A stretch of 64,000 bases of DNA from Syntrophales bacterium (GCA_035363115.1 DAOSEM010000002.1:372001-436000); one strand, 5' to 3'; shown: positions 52,611 to 62,662, counted from the stretch's first letter. Program-made: numbers and translations. Notes: a model not told the origin generated them from the sequence alone.

Positions 52611-52939
52611 CCCCCTTCTTGCGGTCCAGGCACTGCCATCCGATCATTCCACGGAAACGGCCAACGTCGCAGACGCTGACAGACGGCATTTCGATGGAAG
52701 ACGGCCGAGAGGAAAGAAACCACAAATCCAAGGTGTGGACGAAGCGGCATGGATCCCGTCCGGGTTTTATAGTCGATGACGGTAACGTCGGGAATTGTAG
52801 CGCCGCGAACTTGACATGTGCATTCTGCAAAGTATAGTGATCGCGGTTTCCGGAGGGATTGGCGTTGCGGGGACCCTTTGCCGCAGCGGGGAGGCGGAAG
52901 TATCAGACGAAGGACACAAACCTTCAAGAGTTTTGCAGA

Positions 52940-53155
52940 ATGACAAAGGAGACGGATTCCGATTGCGCCCGGGACAGAGAGGATAAAGAGATCAATTGCC
53001 TGTCCTGTTCTCACTTCTATGTCACCCACGACGTCAGCTTTCCCTATGGCTGCCGCGCGGCGGGTTTCAAGTCTCGTTTCATGCCTTCCCGGGAGATGTA
53101 TGCTCATTCCGGAATGGACTGCCAGCTCTTTACCGGAAAAGGCCGTCTGCGATGA
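52940..53155 (+). CDS. small Cys-containing conserved protein
   Basis: About 71 residues with CLSCSHFYVTHD, FPYGCRAAGFKS and GMDCQLF, a four-Cys arrangement that could bind a metal. The pattern resembles small conserved deltaproteobacterial proteins of unknown function (recalled). The ribosome site is weak; an upstream in-frame start at 52859 is possible. Confidence 0.6.
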   Translation: MTKETDSDCARDREDKEINCLSCSHFYVTHDVSFPYGCRAAGFKSRFMPSREMYAHSGMDCQLFTGKGRLR

Positions 53156-53270
53156 GTCGTTTTTTTAACAGCTTCATAAATGGACGAACAGGGGACGGGA
53201 CCGGGGAGGGGATCCGAAGGGGGGCGATGCACCGGATCGGTCCATTCGGAATATTGGGAGGTCAACAAAG

Positions 53271-53825
53271 ATGTCTCTATTCGGCAAGCCGCGAGGCGAA
53301 AAGTACCACACAAGAAATATAGACATGAATACGTATGATTACGACGAAACGAGATTTGTCGTCGAGGGCACCCTGACGGATTTCCGGCACAAGGAATTTC
53401 GCATGGCAACGGGTGAAGAGAGATCACCCGGCATCCTGCACCAGATGATCGTTTCCCTGCTTGTGAACAAAGAGAGCCTCGAGATTGAGGACCTTCAGGT
53501 TGAAATGCCCGTGATCCCGCGCGGGGATTGCCTGGAGACCATCCATTGCCTGGAGCCGGCGAAAGGCCTGAGAATTGCGGGCGGATTTACGGCAAAGGTG
53601 AAAGACATCGGCGGCGGTATCAAGGGGTGCAACCATCTTGTAGCCCTGTTGACATCCATGGGACCTTCCGTCATGCAGGGATACGGAGCGTATTATGATC
53701 ATAAAATCCCCGGTTTTCTGCTGGAGAACTTCAGCTTACTGATGAACACATGCTGGACCTGGCGTGAAGGCGGGCCTTTGATCGGCATCTTAGAGGAGAA
53801 ACGCAGAAAGAAGGAAAACGGATAA
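53271..53825 (+). CDS. DUF2889 domain protein
   Basis: A 184-residue protein. The DUF2889 pattern is visible: H.R near the start, VVEGTLTDFRHKEF, LEIEDLQVEM, and GGGIKGCNHLVALLTSMGPSVMQGY with a conserved Cys/His pair. Function of the family is unknown. GGGAGGT precedes the ATG. It stands near the 71-residue Cys protein, and both could serve an unrecognised shared role. Confidence 0.85.
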   Translation: MSLFGKPRGEKYHTRNIDMNTYDYDETRFVVEGTLTDFRHKEFRMATGEERSPGILHQMIVSLLVNKESLEIEDLQVEMPVIPRGDCLETIHCLEPAKGLRIAGGFTAKVKDIGGGIKGCNHLVALLTSMGPSVMQGYGAYYDHKIPGFLLENFSLLMNTCWTWREGGPLIGILEEKRRKKENG

Positions 53826-53882
53826 GGACACATCGATCGGGGCCGTCCGGTTGAGACAGCGAACAGTGAATAAGCGTTGCCG

Positions 53883-54107
53883 ATGAAAGAAGAACCGACG
53901 CAAAGCCTCCTCCGGATCGGGAGGGCCGAACTGAATGAAGATGGGAGCAGGACGCCTGTCTCCGGAGTCTCTGCTCGGCGATTGGAATCAATCTTAGACG
54001 ATGTCCGGAAGGTTTTCAGACAAATTCCGATTGCAAAAGACAAGGCTGGTCCCATAGTGTATGCGGAAATCGACAAAGGCTTCCGGACCATCAGGGATGC
54101 CGGGTGA
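53883..54107 (+). CDS. hypothetical small protein (doubtful)
   Basis: A 74-codon frame not recognised, with weak ribosome-site support. Composition is plausible but not diagnostic. The region 54108-54440 beyond it shows no gene. Confidence 0.3.
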   Translation: MKEEPTQSLLRIGRAELNEDGSRTPVSGVSARRLESILDDVRKVFRQIPIAKDKAGPIVYAEIDKGFRTIRDAG

Positions 54108-54440
54108 AGCGCAACGGACAGAGGCGAAGACAAGGAGGATGGTTATGAGCATGTCTTCTGACAAAAGAATCAAGCCATTTTTTTTGCCTCGAAGACTGAC
54201 CGCGGTTACTAAATGACCAGGTAAACGCTGCCCAAAGAAATATCCATTACATCCGGGATGATACCCGTGACCGCGGATGATTCGTTGATTAACGGGACGG
54301 GAATGTGTAGAGATAGATGTGACGCTGGATTGCATGGAAAGAATGTTGATGCACAGCTCGAATCTGTGCATGCATCTTATTTATGAATTGCACATGGACA
54401 TGCCGGGATTCCGGCAGACCTGAGAAAGCAGGAGAAGGAA

Positions 54441-56639
54441 ATGGAGAAGACACGGATCGAAAAAGCAAGGAAGGAAGGAAGGACTGCCCTGACGGAGGCG
54501 GAGTCCAAGCAGGTATTGCATGGCTACGGCATACCCGTTGTCGATGAATCGATTGCGGCCGATCCCGATGAAGCGGCTCAACTGGCGGGGAAATACGGAT
54601 TCCCCGTCGTCCTCAAGGGATTGGGTGCGAGGCTGACGCACAAAACGGAGCGGGGGCTCGTCCGCCTGAATCTCAGGAACAGGCGGGAGGTCCTGGCGGC
54701 GGCACGGGCCGTCGCTCGATCGGCCGGGGAAGACCTGGAGGGATATCTCGTTCAACCGATGATTCGGGGACGCCGGGAATTCGTGGCCGGCATGTTCTGC
54801 GACCCGCAGTTCGGTCCGGTCATCATGTTCGGACTGGGCGGCATCTTTACGGAGGCCCTGGGGGACGTCGTCTTCCGCATCGCCCCCCTGGACGAAAACG
54901 AGGCCGGCCTGATGCTTGACGAGCTTCGCTCTTCGAAGCTGCTTGGACCCTTCCGGGGCGAATCCGCGGTTCGGAGAGAGGAGATCATCCGCACGCTCGT
55001 CGGGTTGTCCCGCCTGGCGGAAGACCTGACCGATGTCACGGAAGTCGATATCAACCCCCTGGTGATCGGAGCCGACGGCCGGGTGACGGCGGTCGATGCC
55101 CTCATCATTATCGGGGAGCGGCCCACCGGAACATCCGCCCACCATCCGGTGGATCTCAGGGAGGTGGAAAGAATATTCTATCCCCGCTCGGTGGCCCTGA
55201 TCGGAGCCTCGCCGCAGATCGGGAAATGGGGAAACATGCTTTTCTCGAACATCATGGCTGGCGGATACGAGGGCGAGGTTTACCTGGTCAATCAGAAGGG
55301 TGCGGAGATTGCCGGCCGGAAGGTCTACCGGAACGTCATGGAGATTCCGGGCGAGGTCGATCTCGGCATCGTTACGATCCCGGCGGCCCATGTTCCCGCC
55401 CTGATTCCGGAATTCAAGGCCAAAGGAATCCGGCGCATGCTCCTGATCACGTCCGGCTTCGGCGAACTGGGAAGCGAGGGCCGACAGGCGGAGGCGGATC
55501 TCGTAAAGGCCGCCGGAGAGGCGGGGATCACGATTCTCGGCCCCAACACGATGGGCATCTGCAATCCCCATATGAAATTCTTCTGTACGGGAACCTCCTG
55601 CTGGCCCAATCCCGGATCGGTCAGCCTCGTTTCACAGTCCGGCAACCTTGGGATCCAGCTCCTCGATTTCGCAGAATCGGAAGGGATCGGAATTCGGGCC
55701 TTTTGCGGATCCGGGAACGAGGCCATGATCACCATCGAGGACTACCTGCGGACGTTCGAATACGACGACCTCACGAAGACCGTCGTGCTCTACATCGAGA
55801 GCATCAAGGACGGGCGGCGGTTTTTCTCGACAGCCCGGCAGGTCTCCAGAAACAAGCCCATCGTAGCCCTCAAGGGAGGCCGGACCGCCGCGGGAAGCCG
55901 TGCGGCGGCAAGCCATACGGGAGCCATGGCATCGAACATCCGGATCTTCAATTCGGCCAGCAGACAGGCGGGAGTGGTTGTCGTGGATCAGCCGATGGAT
56001 CTTCTGGACCTGTCCGCCGCCTTTTCCTCGCTGCCTCTGCCGCGGGGAAAGCGGGTGGCCGTCATGACCCTGGGAGGGGGATGGGGCGTGGTGGCGACGG
56101 ACGTGTGCATCGAGATGGGCCTGGAGGTGCCGAACCTGACCCCGGACGTCATCGCCCGGATCGACGGGATTCTGCCGCCCTACTGGAGTCGTGAAAACCC
56201 CGTCGACCTCGTCGGTGAATTCGAGCCCTCCCTGCCAGGGAAAATCCTGGAGGCCCTGATCGCATGGGATCAATGCGACGCCGTCATCCACCTGGGCGTC
56301 GTCGGGAGAACCCGGATGGTCCTCAAATCACTTGACGCAGCCCGCACTGCCGGGCAGGCCATTGAACCGATTTTCTATGACGAGGGGCGGAAGCTTTACA
56401 ACGGGGCGGAGGAGGAATTCTTCGCCTACAGCGCCAGACTGATGGAACAATATGGAAAACCGGTTCTGGGTGTGTTCCTGGACGACGAGAAAAGCAAGAC
56501 CGTCCGGGAAGTGCCGGGCAGCCGCTACAAAGGCATCGCCTTCCTGACGCCGGAGCGCGCGGTCAAGACCCTCGCCCGGATGGTGGACTACGAGGAGTGG
56601 CTGAGGAAAGAGAAGGTCCGATCAGCAGACCGGGCGTGA
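54441..56639 (+). CDS. ADP-forming acyl-CoA synthetase (ATP-grasp then CoA-binding order)
   Basis: A 732-residue protein. Domain order is the reverse of the copy at 23149-25176: ATP-grasp first (about 15-230), then CoA-binding (about 245-370, IFYPRSVALIGASPQIGKWG) and the succinyl-CoA-ligase-like half with phospho-His492 (ASHTGAMAS). GAAAGCAGGAGAAGG precedes the ATG. Same reaction class, acid + CoA + ATP with ADP + Pi. The order suggests independent gene-fusion history and possibly a different acyl substrate. Confidence 0.92.
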   Translation: MEKTRIEKARKEGRTALTEAESKQVLHGYGIPVVDESIAADPDEAAQLAGKYGFPVVLKGLGARLTHKTERGLVRLNLRNRREVLAAARAVARSAGEDLEGYLVQPMIRGRREFVAGMFCDPQFGPVIMFGLGGIFTEALGDVVFRIAPLDENEAGLMLDELRSSKLLGPFRGESAVRREEIIRTLVGLSRLAEDLTDVTEVDINPLVIGADGRVTAVDALIIIGERPTGTSAHHPVDLREVERIFYPRSVALIGASPQIGKWGNMLFSNIMAGGYEGEVYLVNQKGAEIAGRKVYRNVMEIPGEVDLGIVTIPAAHVPALIPEFKAKGIRRMLLITSGFGELGSEGRQAEADLVKAAGEAGITILGPNTMGICNPHMKFFCTGTSCWPNPGSVSLVSQSGNLGIQLLDFAESEGIGIRAFCGSGNEAMITIEDYLRTFEYDDLTKTVVLYIESIKDGRRFFSTARQVSRNKPIVALKGGRTAAGSRAAASHTGAMASNIRIFNSASRQAGVVVVDQPMDLLDLSAAFSSLPLPRGKRVAVMTLGGGWGVVATDVCIEMGLEVPNLTPDVIARIDGILPPYWSRENPVDLVGEFEPSLPGKILEALIAWDQCDAVIHLGVVGRTRMVLKSLDAARTAGQAIEPIFYDEGRKLYNGAEEEFFAYSARLMEQYGKPVLGVFLDDEKSKTVREVPGSRYKGIAFLTPERAVKTLARMVDYEEWLRKEKVRSADRA

Positions 56640-56666
56640 ATCGAAGCGGCGGCTTCCGGGTGCGGG

Positions 56667-57143
56667 TTATGGGAAATCCGGGTTCATGACGTCCAGTTTT
56701 CCGTAAAACGCCGTCATGTTGCTTTTCAGGAGACCTGCGTGACGGTAAAAACGGAATGCCCGGGCGTTTGCCGAGGCGACAACCAGCTGAACACGGCGTG
56801 CGCCGCGTTCGGATCCCCAGGCGAGAATCTGTTCCAGGAGTTTCGATCCGATCCGCTGCCGGCGGAATCCGGCGGAGACATACATGTCTTCCAGCAGGAT
56901 CGAATAACCGCCGACGGATGTCGAGACGACGATCTGAGCCGTGGCCATGCCGACGACCACGCCGTCGGCTTCGGCAACAAAAACGGCCGCTTCGCCGGGG
57001 TTTGAAAGGAGCAGGAGCAGTCCCGCCCGCTGACTCTCGGCGTCCGTTGCGAAATCCTTCTCCAATGTGAAAAGATCCTGAAGATATTTCACCAGGATCT
57101 CGACATCCCGAGTCTCCCCCTGCCTGATGAGGATTCTCATCAT
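56667..57143 (-). CDS. GNAT family N-acetyltransferase
   Basis: A 158-residue acetyltransferase. Acetyl-CoA pyrophosphate loop RRQRIGSKLLE follows the conserved ILLEDMYVSAGF strand, and ANARAFRFYRHAGL is the C-terminal motif. The start is uncertain (57143 or 57140, with weak ribosome site). It is convergent with the synthetase gene. The 57144-57712 gap upstream shows nothing recognisable. Confidence 0.85.
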   Translation of the reverse strand: MMRILIRQGETRDVEILVKYLQDLFTLEKDFATDAESQRAGLLLLLSNPGEAAVFVAEADGVVVGMATAQIVVSTSVGGYSILLEDMYVSAGFRRQRIGSKLLEQILAWGSERGARRVQLVVASANARAFRFYRHAGLLKSNMTAFYGKLDVMNPDFP

Positions 57144-57712
57144 GGTGGCGGATCCGGTAAATTGAACCAGAGTGGCGGTGTTCATGGTACGCACTTCGCG
57201 ATGCGCGGATGAAACGGGCGGAAGGCCCGTGCATGTGCGATGCTTGTTCCTCGCATTTCCTCTCAGGGGATTCTGAAAGATCGATCTTCAGGAGGATGGC
57301 GACGATCTTTGATGGATTCATTGCCAACGGCGTGCCATGTCTGTATTAAGTTGTAATGAAAGGTGAATGTGCACGTGGAGGTGCAAGTCGGGAACAATAT
57401 CGTATCAAGAAGTGCGGAAAAACACGGCTGCTCTTTCGCAATGGACGTTTTTACCGGAGCTTCTGATGCAGCATAACTTAATGGATTTGCAAATGATCAT
57501 GCTCACAGGCCCTGTGTACGAGCGGGACCGTGGTTCAATATTGTGTGTTTTTCAAACTTGTGTTCGAGCCGGACGGGCAACGAACAGCAAGGAAGCCACT
57601 TCGTTTTCCGGCAAGTTTCCTCCTTGTGGATATTTCGCGTATTCCAAAGTCGTAACCCTCTCTGGATCAGTCCTGGACAAGGTTCCGCAGCGGTGATGCC
57701 GTGCGATTGGGA

Positions 57713-59356
57713 TCAGTGCATTGTAACCCGCACGTCCGCTTGTTCCCGGGTCTGCAGAAAAGAATCGACATACCCGGGGTCGAAATGAGCCCCCCGGTAC
57801 ATCAGCAAGGCCCTGGGCAGGCAGCGCAGGAAACTCTCCACAACCACGGGATCAAACTGAACTCCCGCCCCATCCTTCAGGATGGAGACCACCTTCTCCA
57901 GTGGCAGCGGATCCGAGGTTAAAAGCGAGTCCTCGTCGTACTTGGGATAATCCCGTTTTGAGGTCAGGGCGTCGAAGACGTCTGCCACGGCGATGATCCG
58001 CGATTCCAAGGGGATCTGCTCTCCCTTGAGCCCGTCGGGATATCCCTGTCCATTCATCTTTTCATGATGGTAGCAGGCAATGACAGGTACCCGGGACAGG
58101 GCCCTGGGAAACCGGAGTTTCTCCAGGATGCTCCTCGTCATGACAGGGTGTTTGTTCATCTCCTCCCGTTCCTCCTGCGTGTATGGCCCATTTTTCAGTA
58201 GGACAGCGTCGCGGACTCCGATCTTGCCGATGTCGTGAAGCAGGGCGGCGTAACGCAGGGCTTCCCGGTCGATGGACAGGCGCTTCATGTCCGAGGCGAT
58301 CAGCAGTGAATATTCGGTCACCCGTTCCGAGTGGCCTGCCGTGTAAGGGTGACGGGCGTCCACGATGGCCGACATGGTGACCACAAAACTGGTGAAGGAG
58401 AGCCGGACCTCTTCCACCAGCAGGGAGTTTTCCAGGGCGATCCCGACCTGGGAGCTGAGGGCGCTCATGAAGACCTCGTCCTCCAGGTCGAAATACTGCT
58501 TTCTGTCGAGCTTGTTGATGACCTGCAGCACCCCGATTCTCTCGCCCAGCCGGCCCTTGATCGGAACGCACAGAACGGAGCGGGTCCGGAAATCATTCTT
58601 CTCGTCGAAGGTGCGGTCGAAGTAGGGGAGTTCCCAGGCATCGGGAGCATTGATGGTCTCGCCGGTCTGGGCCACCCGGCCGCTGATCCCCTTGCCGAAG
58701 GGAAGACGGATCGGGGGAATCCCCTCCGCGACTTTTGTCCATATCTCATCCCGCTCCCAGTCGATGACATACAGGCTGGTTCGCTCCGCACCCATCACCG
58801 CCGTCACCTCGCCGACAATCAGGGGGAGCAGCCGGTCGAAGTCCAGCTCCGATGTCAGGTCGGAAGCGATGGCAATCAATTTTGCCAGCAGTTCTCGAAG
58901 GCGCTGTCGTTCGGCGATCTGGTCAGAAGCGGTCTGGAAAACGGCGTTGAAGGAGTCGACCAAAACGCGGATTTCATTGTCACGGCTTGAATTTGCTTCC
59001 CGGACCAGCATTTCCTTCGGCACTCTCTTCTCTACGTCGATACCCCGTGCGGAGAAGGCGACCCGGCCGTCCGCAACTTCCGCCGATCGAGACCTGATTT
59101 CGTCCGTAACAACCTCCAGGGAGGCGATCCAGCGGTTCATAAGCAGAAAACTGACGAGCGGCAGCGGGAGCATCACAAGAAGGCCGAAAATGATCGCCTG
59201 CTTGATCTCGTCCAGATCCCGCGTCCCGGCCTGCGGAAGGAGATATTCGTAGGTCATGTAGATCATGAAGAAGATTGGAACGAGGGACGAAAGAATGAAA
59301 AAAATGAGGAAGATCTTTCTGGATTTGTTCCCGGCCACGGATTTTACGAGCGCCAT
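57713..59356 (-). CDS. membrane GAF / HD-GYP c-di-GMP phosphodiesterase
   Basis: A 547-residue protein. Two N-terminal membrane helices (about 14-36 and 53-75) precede a HAMP-like linker, a GAF domain (about 165-315) and an HD-GYP domain (about 320-500). The metal pair is H374-D375 (LLHDIGKIG), and HHEKMNGQGYP lies at 430-440, so c-di-GMP hydrolysis is expected. It opposes the diguanylate cyclase at 28659-30461. The 59357-59656 gap upstream holds nothing evident. Confidence 0.93.
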   Translation of the reverse strand: MALVKSVAGNKSRKIFLIFFILSSLVPIFFMIYMTYEYLLPQAGTRDLDEIKQAIIFGLLVMLPLPLVSFLLMNRWIASLEVVTDEIRSRSAEVADGRVAFSARGIDVEKRVPKEMLVREANSSRDNEIRVLVDSFNAVFQTASDQIAERQRLRELLAKLIAIASDLTSELDFDRLLPLIVGEVTAVMGAERTSLYVIDWERDEIWTKVAEGIPPIRLPFGKGISGRVAQTGETINAPDAWELPYFDRTFDEKNDFRTRSVLCVPIKGRLGERIGVLQVINKLDRKQYFDLEDEVFMSALSSQVGIALENSLLVEEVRLSFTSFVVTMSAIVDARHPYTAGHSERVTEYSLLIASDMKRLSIDREALRYAALLHDIGKIGVRDAVLLKNGPYTQEEREEMNKHPVMTRSILEKLRFPRALSRVPVIACYHHEKMNGQGYPDGLKGEQIPLESRIIAVADVFDALTSKRDYPKYDEDSLLTSDPLPLEKVVSILKDGAGVQFDPVVVESFLRCLPRALLMYRGAHFDPGYVDSFLQTREQADVRVTMH

Positions 59357-59656
59357 CGGTACACCTGATGAAAGTGGCGGAATGTGAACTCAGCTCATGC
59401 AACGTACTGATTCTGCGTTTGGATCGCGTGGTCAGGCCAAAAAGCGTTTCTCGAATCCTGCATCGCGAAACGGTGCCGATCATGTGCAAAATGCGGAAAT
59501 TAGAGAGGACTCTACTGAAACTGGGTTTGTAAGTCAACCCGCTGATTGTTAATTTTTTCAATCGAAGTTTATCGATTGGTATTTGCACTAACGGATGGAT
59601 GTGCTGGATTCTCTGTCATTCAGGAGCGTGGGGGAGGGCGTCTGCGATGCCTCCGC

Positions 59657-60358
59657 TCAGGGGTTGGTTCTTCCCGGTTTATCGTAAGGCCCGGAAGGGT
59701 TCCGGTCGCATCGTGACTGCATGATTTCCCGAATGCTGGAAATCAGGGGTTGCAGATGTTTCCGGCGTACATGATCGTAGTCTTTTTCCATGGTCCTGCG
59801 GATGATCTCGTCCTTTTCGAAGGTTTTGCCGAAGGAAAGAAGGATTCTGTCAAACAGTGTCAAATCCTCGCGGATGAGCCGGCCGGGGAGGGCATAATGA
59901 GTGATCCCGCTTCTCATATCGGCAGGTATGCTTCTGTTGTATGATGCTTCAAGGGCAGGATGGCCGGGGGGAGTTCCCGACACGGTGAAAAGAATGACCT
60001 GCCGGTCCTTGAGGACCTGCCGGTTCTCTTCCAAGAATGACGAGGCGGCGATTTCTCCTTTCCGGATGTAGCTGCCCACGATCACCAGATCATAGTGGGT
60101 GAGGTCCGGTTCACCCTGGCCCAGTTCCGCCAGGTCGCCAGGGATGGCCTCACGGAGCCAGAGGGCGTATTGGCGGGTGCTGCCATACTTGCTCATGTAA
60201 ACGATGAGAATCCTGGTCGTGGAAAGGCAGGGAGAGACAGGGGCGGCGGTGCTTTCTGATTCCATGGCTTGGGTGGCGTGAGCGGAAACGAGGCAAAAAC
60301 AGGCAATGGCGAGGAGAGAGACAAACGCAAAACGTGTCGCCCGGTTCCGAGGATTCAT
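59657..60358 (-). CDS. exported flavodoxin-domain protein
   Basis: A 233-residue protein. A signal peptide or anchor (about 8-30, FAFVSLLAIACFCLVSAHA) precedes a flavodoxin-like domain with ILIVYMSKYGSTRQYA as FMN phosphate loop and VIVGSYIRKGE and LFTVSGTPPGHP as flavin loops, similar to HemG-type flavodoxins. A flavodoxin in the periplasm is unusual. Start at 60358 with AGAGGCAGGCGG upstream. Partner unknown. Confidence 0.82.
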   Translation of the reverse strand: MNPRNRATRFAFVSLLAIACFCLVSAHATQAMESESTAAPVSPCLSTTRILIVYMSKYGSTRQYALWLREAIPGDLAELGQGEPDLTHYDLVIVGSYIRKGEIAASSFLEENRQVLKDRQVILFTVSGTPPGHPALEASYNRSIPADMRSGITHYALPGRLIREDLTLFDRILLSFGKTFEKDEIIRRTMEKDYDHVRRKHLQPLISSIREIMQSRCDRNPSGPYDKPGRTNP

Positions 60359-60661
60359 CCGCCTGCCTCTCTGGGTTCGATTGACTGGATCGACCACACA
60401 CTGCAGGGAACTTCTACCATGACGATACGGAGGACGGCAAGACGGTGTCGCCTGCGGTTTCGGGACCGGACGGTGCCGCCGGTTGGATCCAAGAAGAGCC
60501 GGATGGGATCCGGGCAGGCATTGCCGACCTGTTTTGACTTGACCGTCCGGACACGCTGGCATATCGTGCGCCTTGCCCGTGGGACTATCTCCCTGAATGT
60601 CCGGCCGATTCAGATGGATCCGGAGGCCGGCCGGCTGTTCATATTGATCGAAAACGCCTCG

Positions 60662-60690
60662 TTGACAAGCGGCGCGATCCCACGTATAAG
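60662..60690 (+). promoter_or_regulatory. promoter of tRNA-Leu
   Basis: TTGACA (60662-60667) and TATAAG (60685-60690) have a 17-base spacer, 19 bases before the tRNA. Confidence 0.8.
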
Positions 60691-60709
60691 GGAAAACCTC
60701 TTTTAAATT

Positions 60710-60794
60710 GCGAGAGTGGCGGAACTGGCAGACGCACTGGACTTAGGATCCAGCGGGTAAAACCATAAGGGTTCAAATCCCTTCTCTCGCACCA
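60710..60794 (+). tRNA. tRNA-Leu (TAG)
   Basis: An 85-nt class II tRNA. Acceptor arms GCGAGAG and CTCTCGC, anticodon loop CTTAGGA giving TAG, a long variable arm (CGGGTAAAACC), T-arm GGTTCAAATCC and an encoded CCA. Confidence 0.97.
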
Positions 60795-60891
60795 TCAAAA
60801 AATCAAAGAGTTAAGCGTTTCCCGCCTTCCAGGATCGAAGAGCACCCCCACAATTCCTTCCCACGCGGGTAAAATCGTCATTAAGGAAAGA

Positions 60892-61776
60892 CTATTGCCT
60901 CGAATAACTTCCATCCTGTTCCGTAATGAGTCCCTTTTGCAGAAGCCACTGAAGATGCTTCTCCGCGTGGAGGCGTTCGCCGAATTCGTAGAATTGAGCC
61001 GGCTCCATCGGTTTCCCGTAAAAGATCCAGGCCTCCGCGATCTCTGAGATGGTTCTCGGCCGGTCCAGAAAGGCCAGGTATCGCTTTTCCCGGTCATGAA
61101 TCGCCGCCTCGTACTGCTGCCAGCGGCCGTCCGGGATTCTGTCAAAGACCCCCTTCCCATGGCAGCAGAGCCACCGTTCCGCCGGGATGTCCTTCAGGCG
61201 ACGGATCGATTGGAAGGTGTCCTCAATCGTTGCATAGACCTCTCCGTACCAGGGGCCGATCGGTGCCAGATCGTAGTCGCCCAGGAACAGGATATTCGGT
61301 TCCCGGAAGTACAGGGCCAGGTGTCCCGGACTGTGGCCGGGTGTTTTAAGAATCTCCACGGTTACGACTCCAAGGTCGATCCGTTCACCGTCCCTCAGAA
61401 ATCGGACCGGACGTCGGGGCCGGAAATGAAACTGCTTCTTCAGGATCTCGCGCCAGTAATCACGAGCGGATGGACTCTCCACCCGATACCAGTCCATGTA
61501 GATCTCCGGATCCGCGAGAGGAGGTGCGTCCTCCTCGGACATCCACAGAGGAAGGTCATCGAACAGATCCAGGTGCATCAGGTGATCCTCGTGCCAATGC
61601 GACAACCAGACCATTCTGACGGCTCCTTCATCGCGTAATCGCTTCAGTTCGGTACGGTCGGACGATGGATCGACCAGGACACCCGCCTCGCGGATAAACA
61701 GGGAGTGGCAAAAAGGGTGGCGGCCGCCATTCTCTCCGCGAATCAAGGTGATGGGGCCGTACTGCTCATGCTTCAT
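60892..61776 (-). CDS. MBL-fold metallo-hydrolase with C-terminal helical domain
   Basis: A 294-residue hydrolase. The metal motif HWHEDH lies at 60-65, TPGHSPGHLALYF supplies the next His, FLGDYDLAP the bridging Asp and CCHGKGV the last His. The final 60 residues look like a winged helix seen in glyoxalase-II/LACTB2-like enzymes. It is upstream of nothing evident in the operon; the adjacent thioesterase gene is 100 bases away on the same strand. Confidence 0.88.
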   Translation of the reverse strand: MKHEQYGPITLIRGENGGRHPFCHSLFIREAGVLVDPSSDRTELKRLRDEGAVRMVWLSHWHEDHLMHLDLFDDLPLWMSEEDAPPLADPEIYMDWYRVESPSARDYWREILKKQFHFRPRRPVRFLRDGERIDLGVVTVEILKTPGHSPGHLALYFREPNILFLGDYDLAPIGPWYGEVYATIEDTFQSIRRLKDIPAERWLCCHGKGVFDRIPDGRWQQYEAAIHDREKRYLAFLDRPRTISEIAEAWIFYGKPMEPAQFYEFGERLHAEKHLQWLLQKGLITEQDGSYSRQ

Positions 61777-61877
61777 CCTGTCTGGAACCTCCAGCTGGTT
61801 TCAAAGATTGACGATGCGATGCGGTATGGTGATGGTTCGAGAGCTCCCGGAAAACGAGCCATTGCGGGATGGGGGCA

Positions 61878-62294
61878 CTATGCTTCGCAACGGTCGATGA
61901 CGGACTGGATCTCCGCACGAAGATCGCCTTCCATGGCTGCCCGCCTCCCTGTCTTCAGATCGACGGCGACGAATAGTACATCCGCCTCAAGGATGATCCG
62001 GTCGGTGCCTTTGAGGGTAATGGTCTGATGGATGGCTCCGCCCGTATCGTCCAGGCCGGTAATCCGGGTCCGGATGTCCAGGATGTCGTCCAGCCGGGCG
62101 GGCTTCCGGTAGTAAATGTGGACCTCCGTTACGGGAAGATAGTGGCCGGTTCTCTGAATCCTCGCGAAAAAACCGGGAAACTGGTCGAAGAAGTCATAGC
62201 GGGCTTCCTCCAGGATTTCAGGGTAGCGCACGTTGTTGACATGTCCGAACTGGTCGAGATGGAATCCGCGAACCCTGATTTCCTTGTTTTTCAT
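61878..62294 (-). CDS. acyl-CoA thioesterase, hotdog fold (YbgC/4HBT-like)
   Basis: A 138-residue hotdog thioesterase. The active-site block FHLDQFGHVNNVRYPEILEEAR matches the 4-hydroxybenzoyl-CoA thioesterase family (Asp14/16 region), and VYYRKPARLDDIL-like strands follow. Expected to hydrolyse an acyl-CoA; specificity unknown. Confidence 0.9.
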   Translation of the reverse strand: MKNKEIRVRGFHLDQFGHVNNVRYPEILEEARYDFFDQFPGFFARIQRTGHYLPVTEVHIYYRKPARLDDILDIRTRITGLDDTGGAIHQTITLKGTDRIILEADVLFVAVDLKTGRRAAMEGDLRAEIQSVIDRCEA

Positions 62295-62611
62295 GGATGA
62301 TCCTCTTTCCGCGCCGGGGAGTTTTAAGGGGTCCGTCTTGTTCCGGCCCCTTTTGAGGGGGATGTTATTTCACGAGACCGGCCGGACTTCAAGAGGGAAG
62401 GTTCCGGAAAGCCGCAATGCATTCAGAATGGAGCCGAATCGATCCGAACAGCGTCCCATTGTCATGCCATGCAACTCAAGTACATGCCGATCTTTCACTC
62501 CCTGGTTACAATAGCTGACAAAAAGCTTGCATAATTCTCCGCTCTGGCCGTAATGTTTTCAATACTTTTGTAACAATCATGCAGGCATGTTCCATTTCTC
62601 GGGGAGATTTT

Positions 62612-62662
62612 ATGGATTGCCCGATAACCCCGTATCTCAAGAGAGAACGGGTTTTTTTGTGA
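62612..62662 (+). CDS. possible 16-codon leader ORF
   Basis: An ATG at 62612 with GGGGAG five bases upstream opens a 16-codon frame that runs through the hairpin below and stops at 62660. Translation would open the hairpin and let transcription reach the caspase-like gene. No codon run like that of the liv leader. Speculative. Confidence 0.3.
   Translation: MDCPITPYLKRERVFL
62629..62658 (+). terminator. leader terminator of the caspase-like gene
   Basis: CCCGT and TCTC pair with GAGA and ACGGG, followed by seven T at 62652-62658. It lies 18 bases before the lipoprotein start, so it could attenuate that gene; no upstream gene ends on this strand. Confidence 0.65.

Noticed and set aside
57367..57696. 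A 109-codon plus-strand frame upstream of the HD-GYP gene
   Set aside because: No family pattern or ribosome site; composition looks random.
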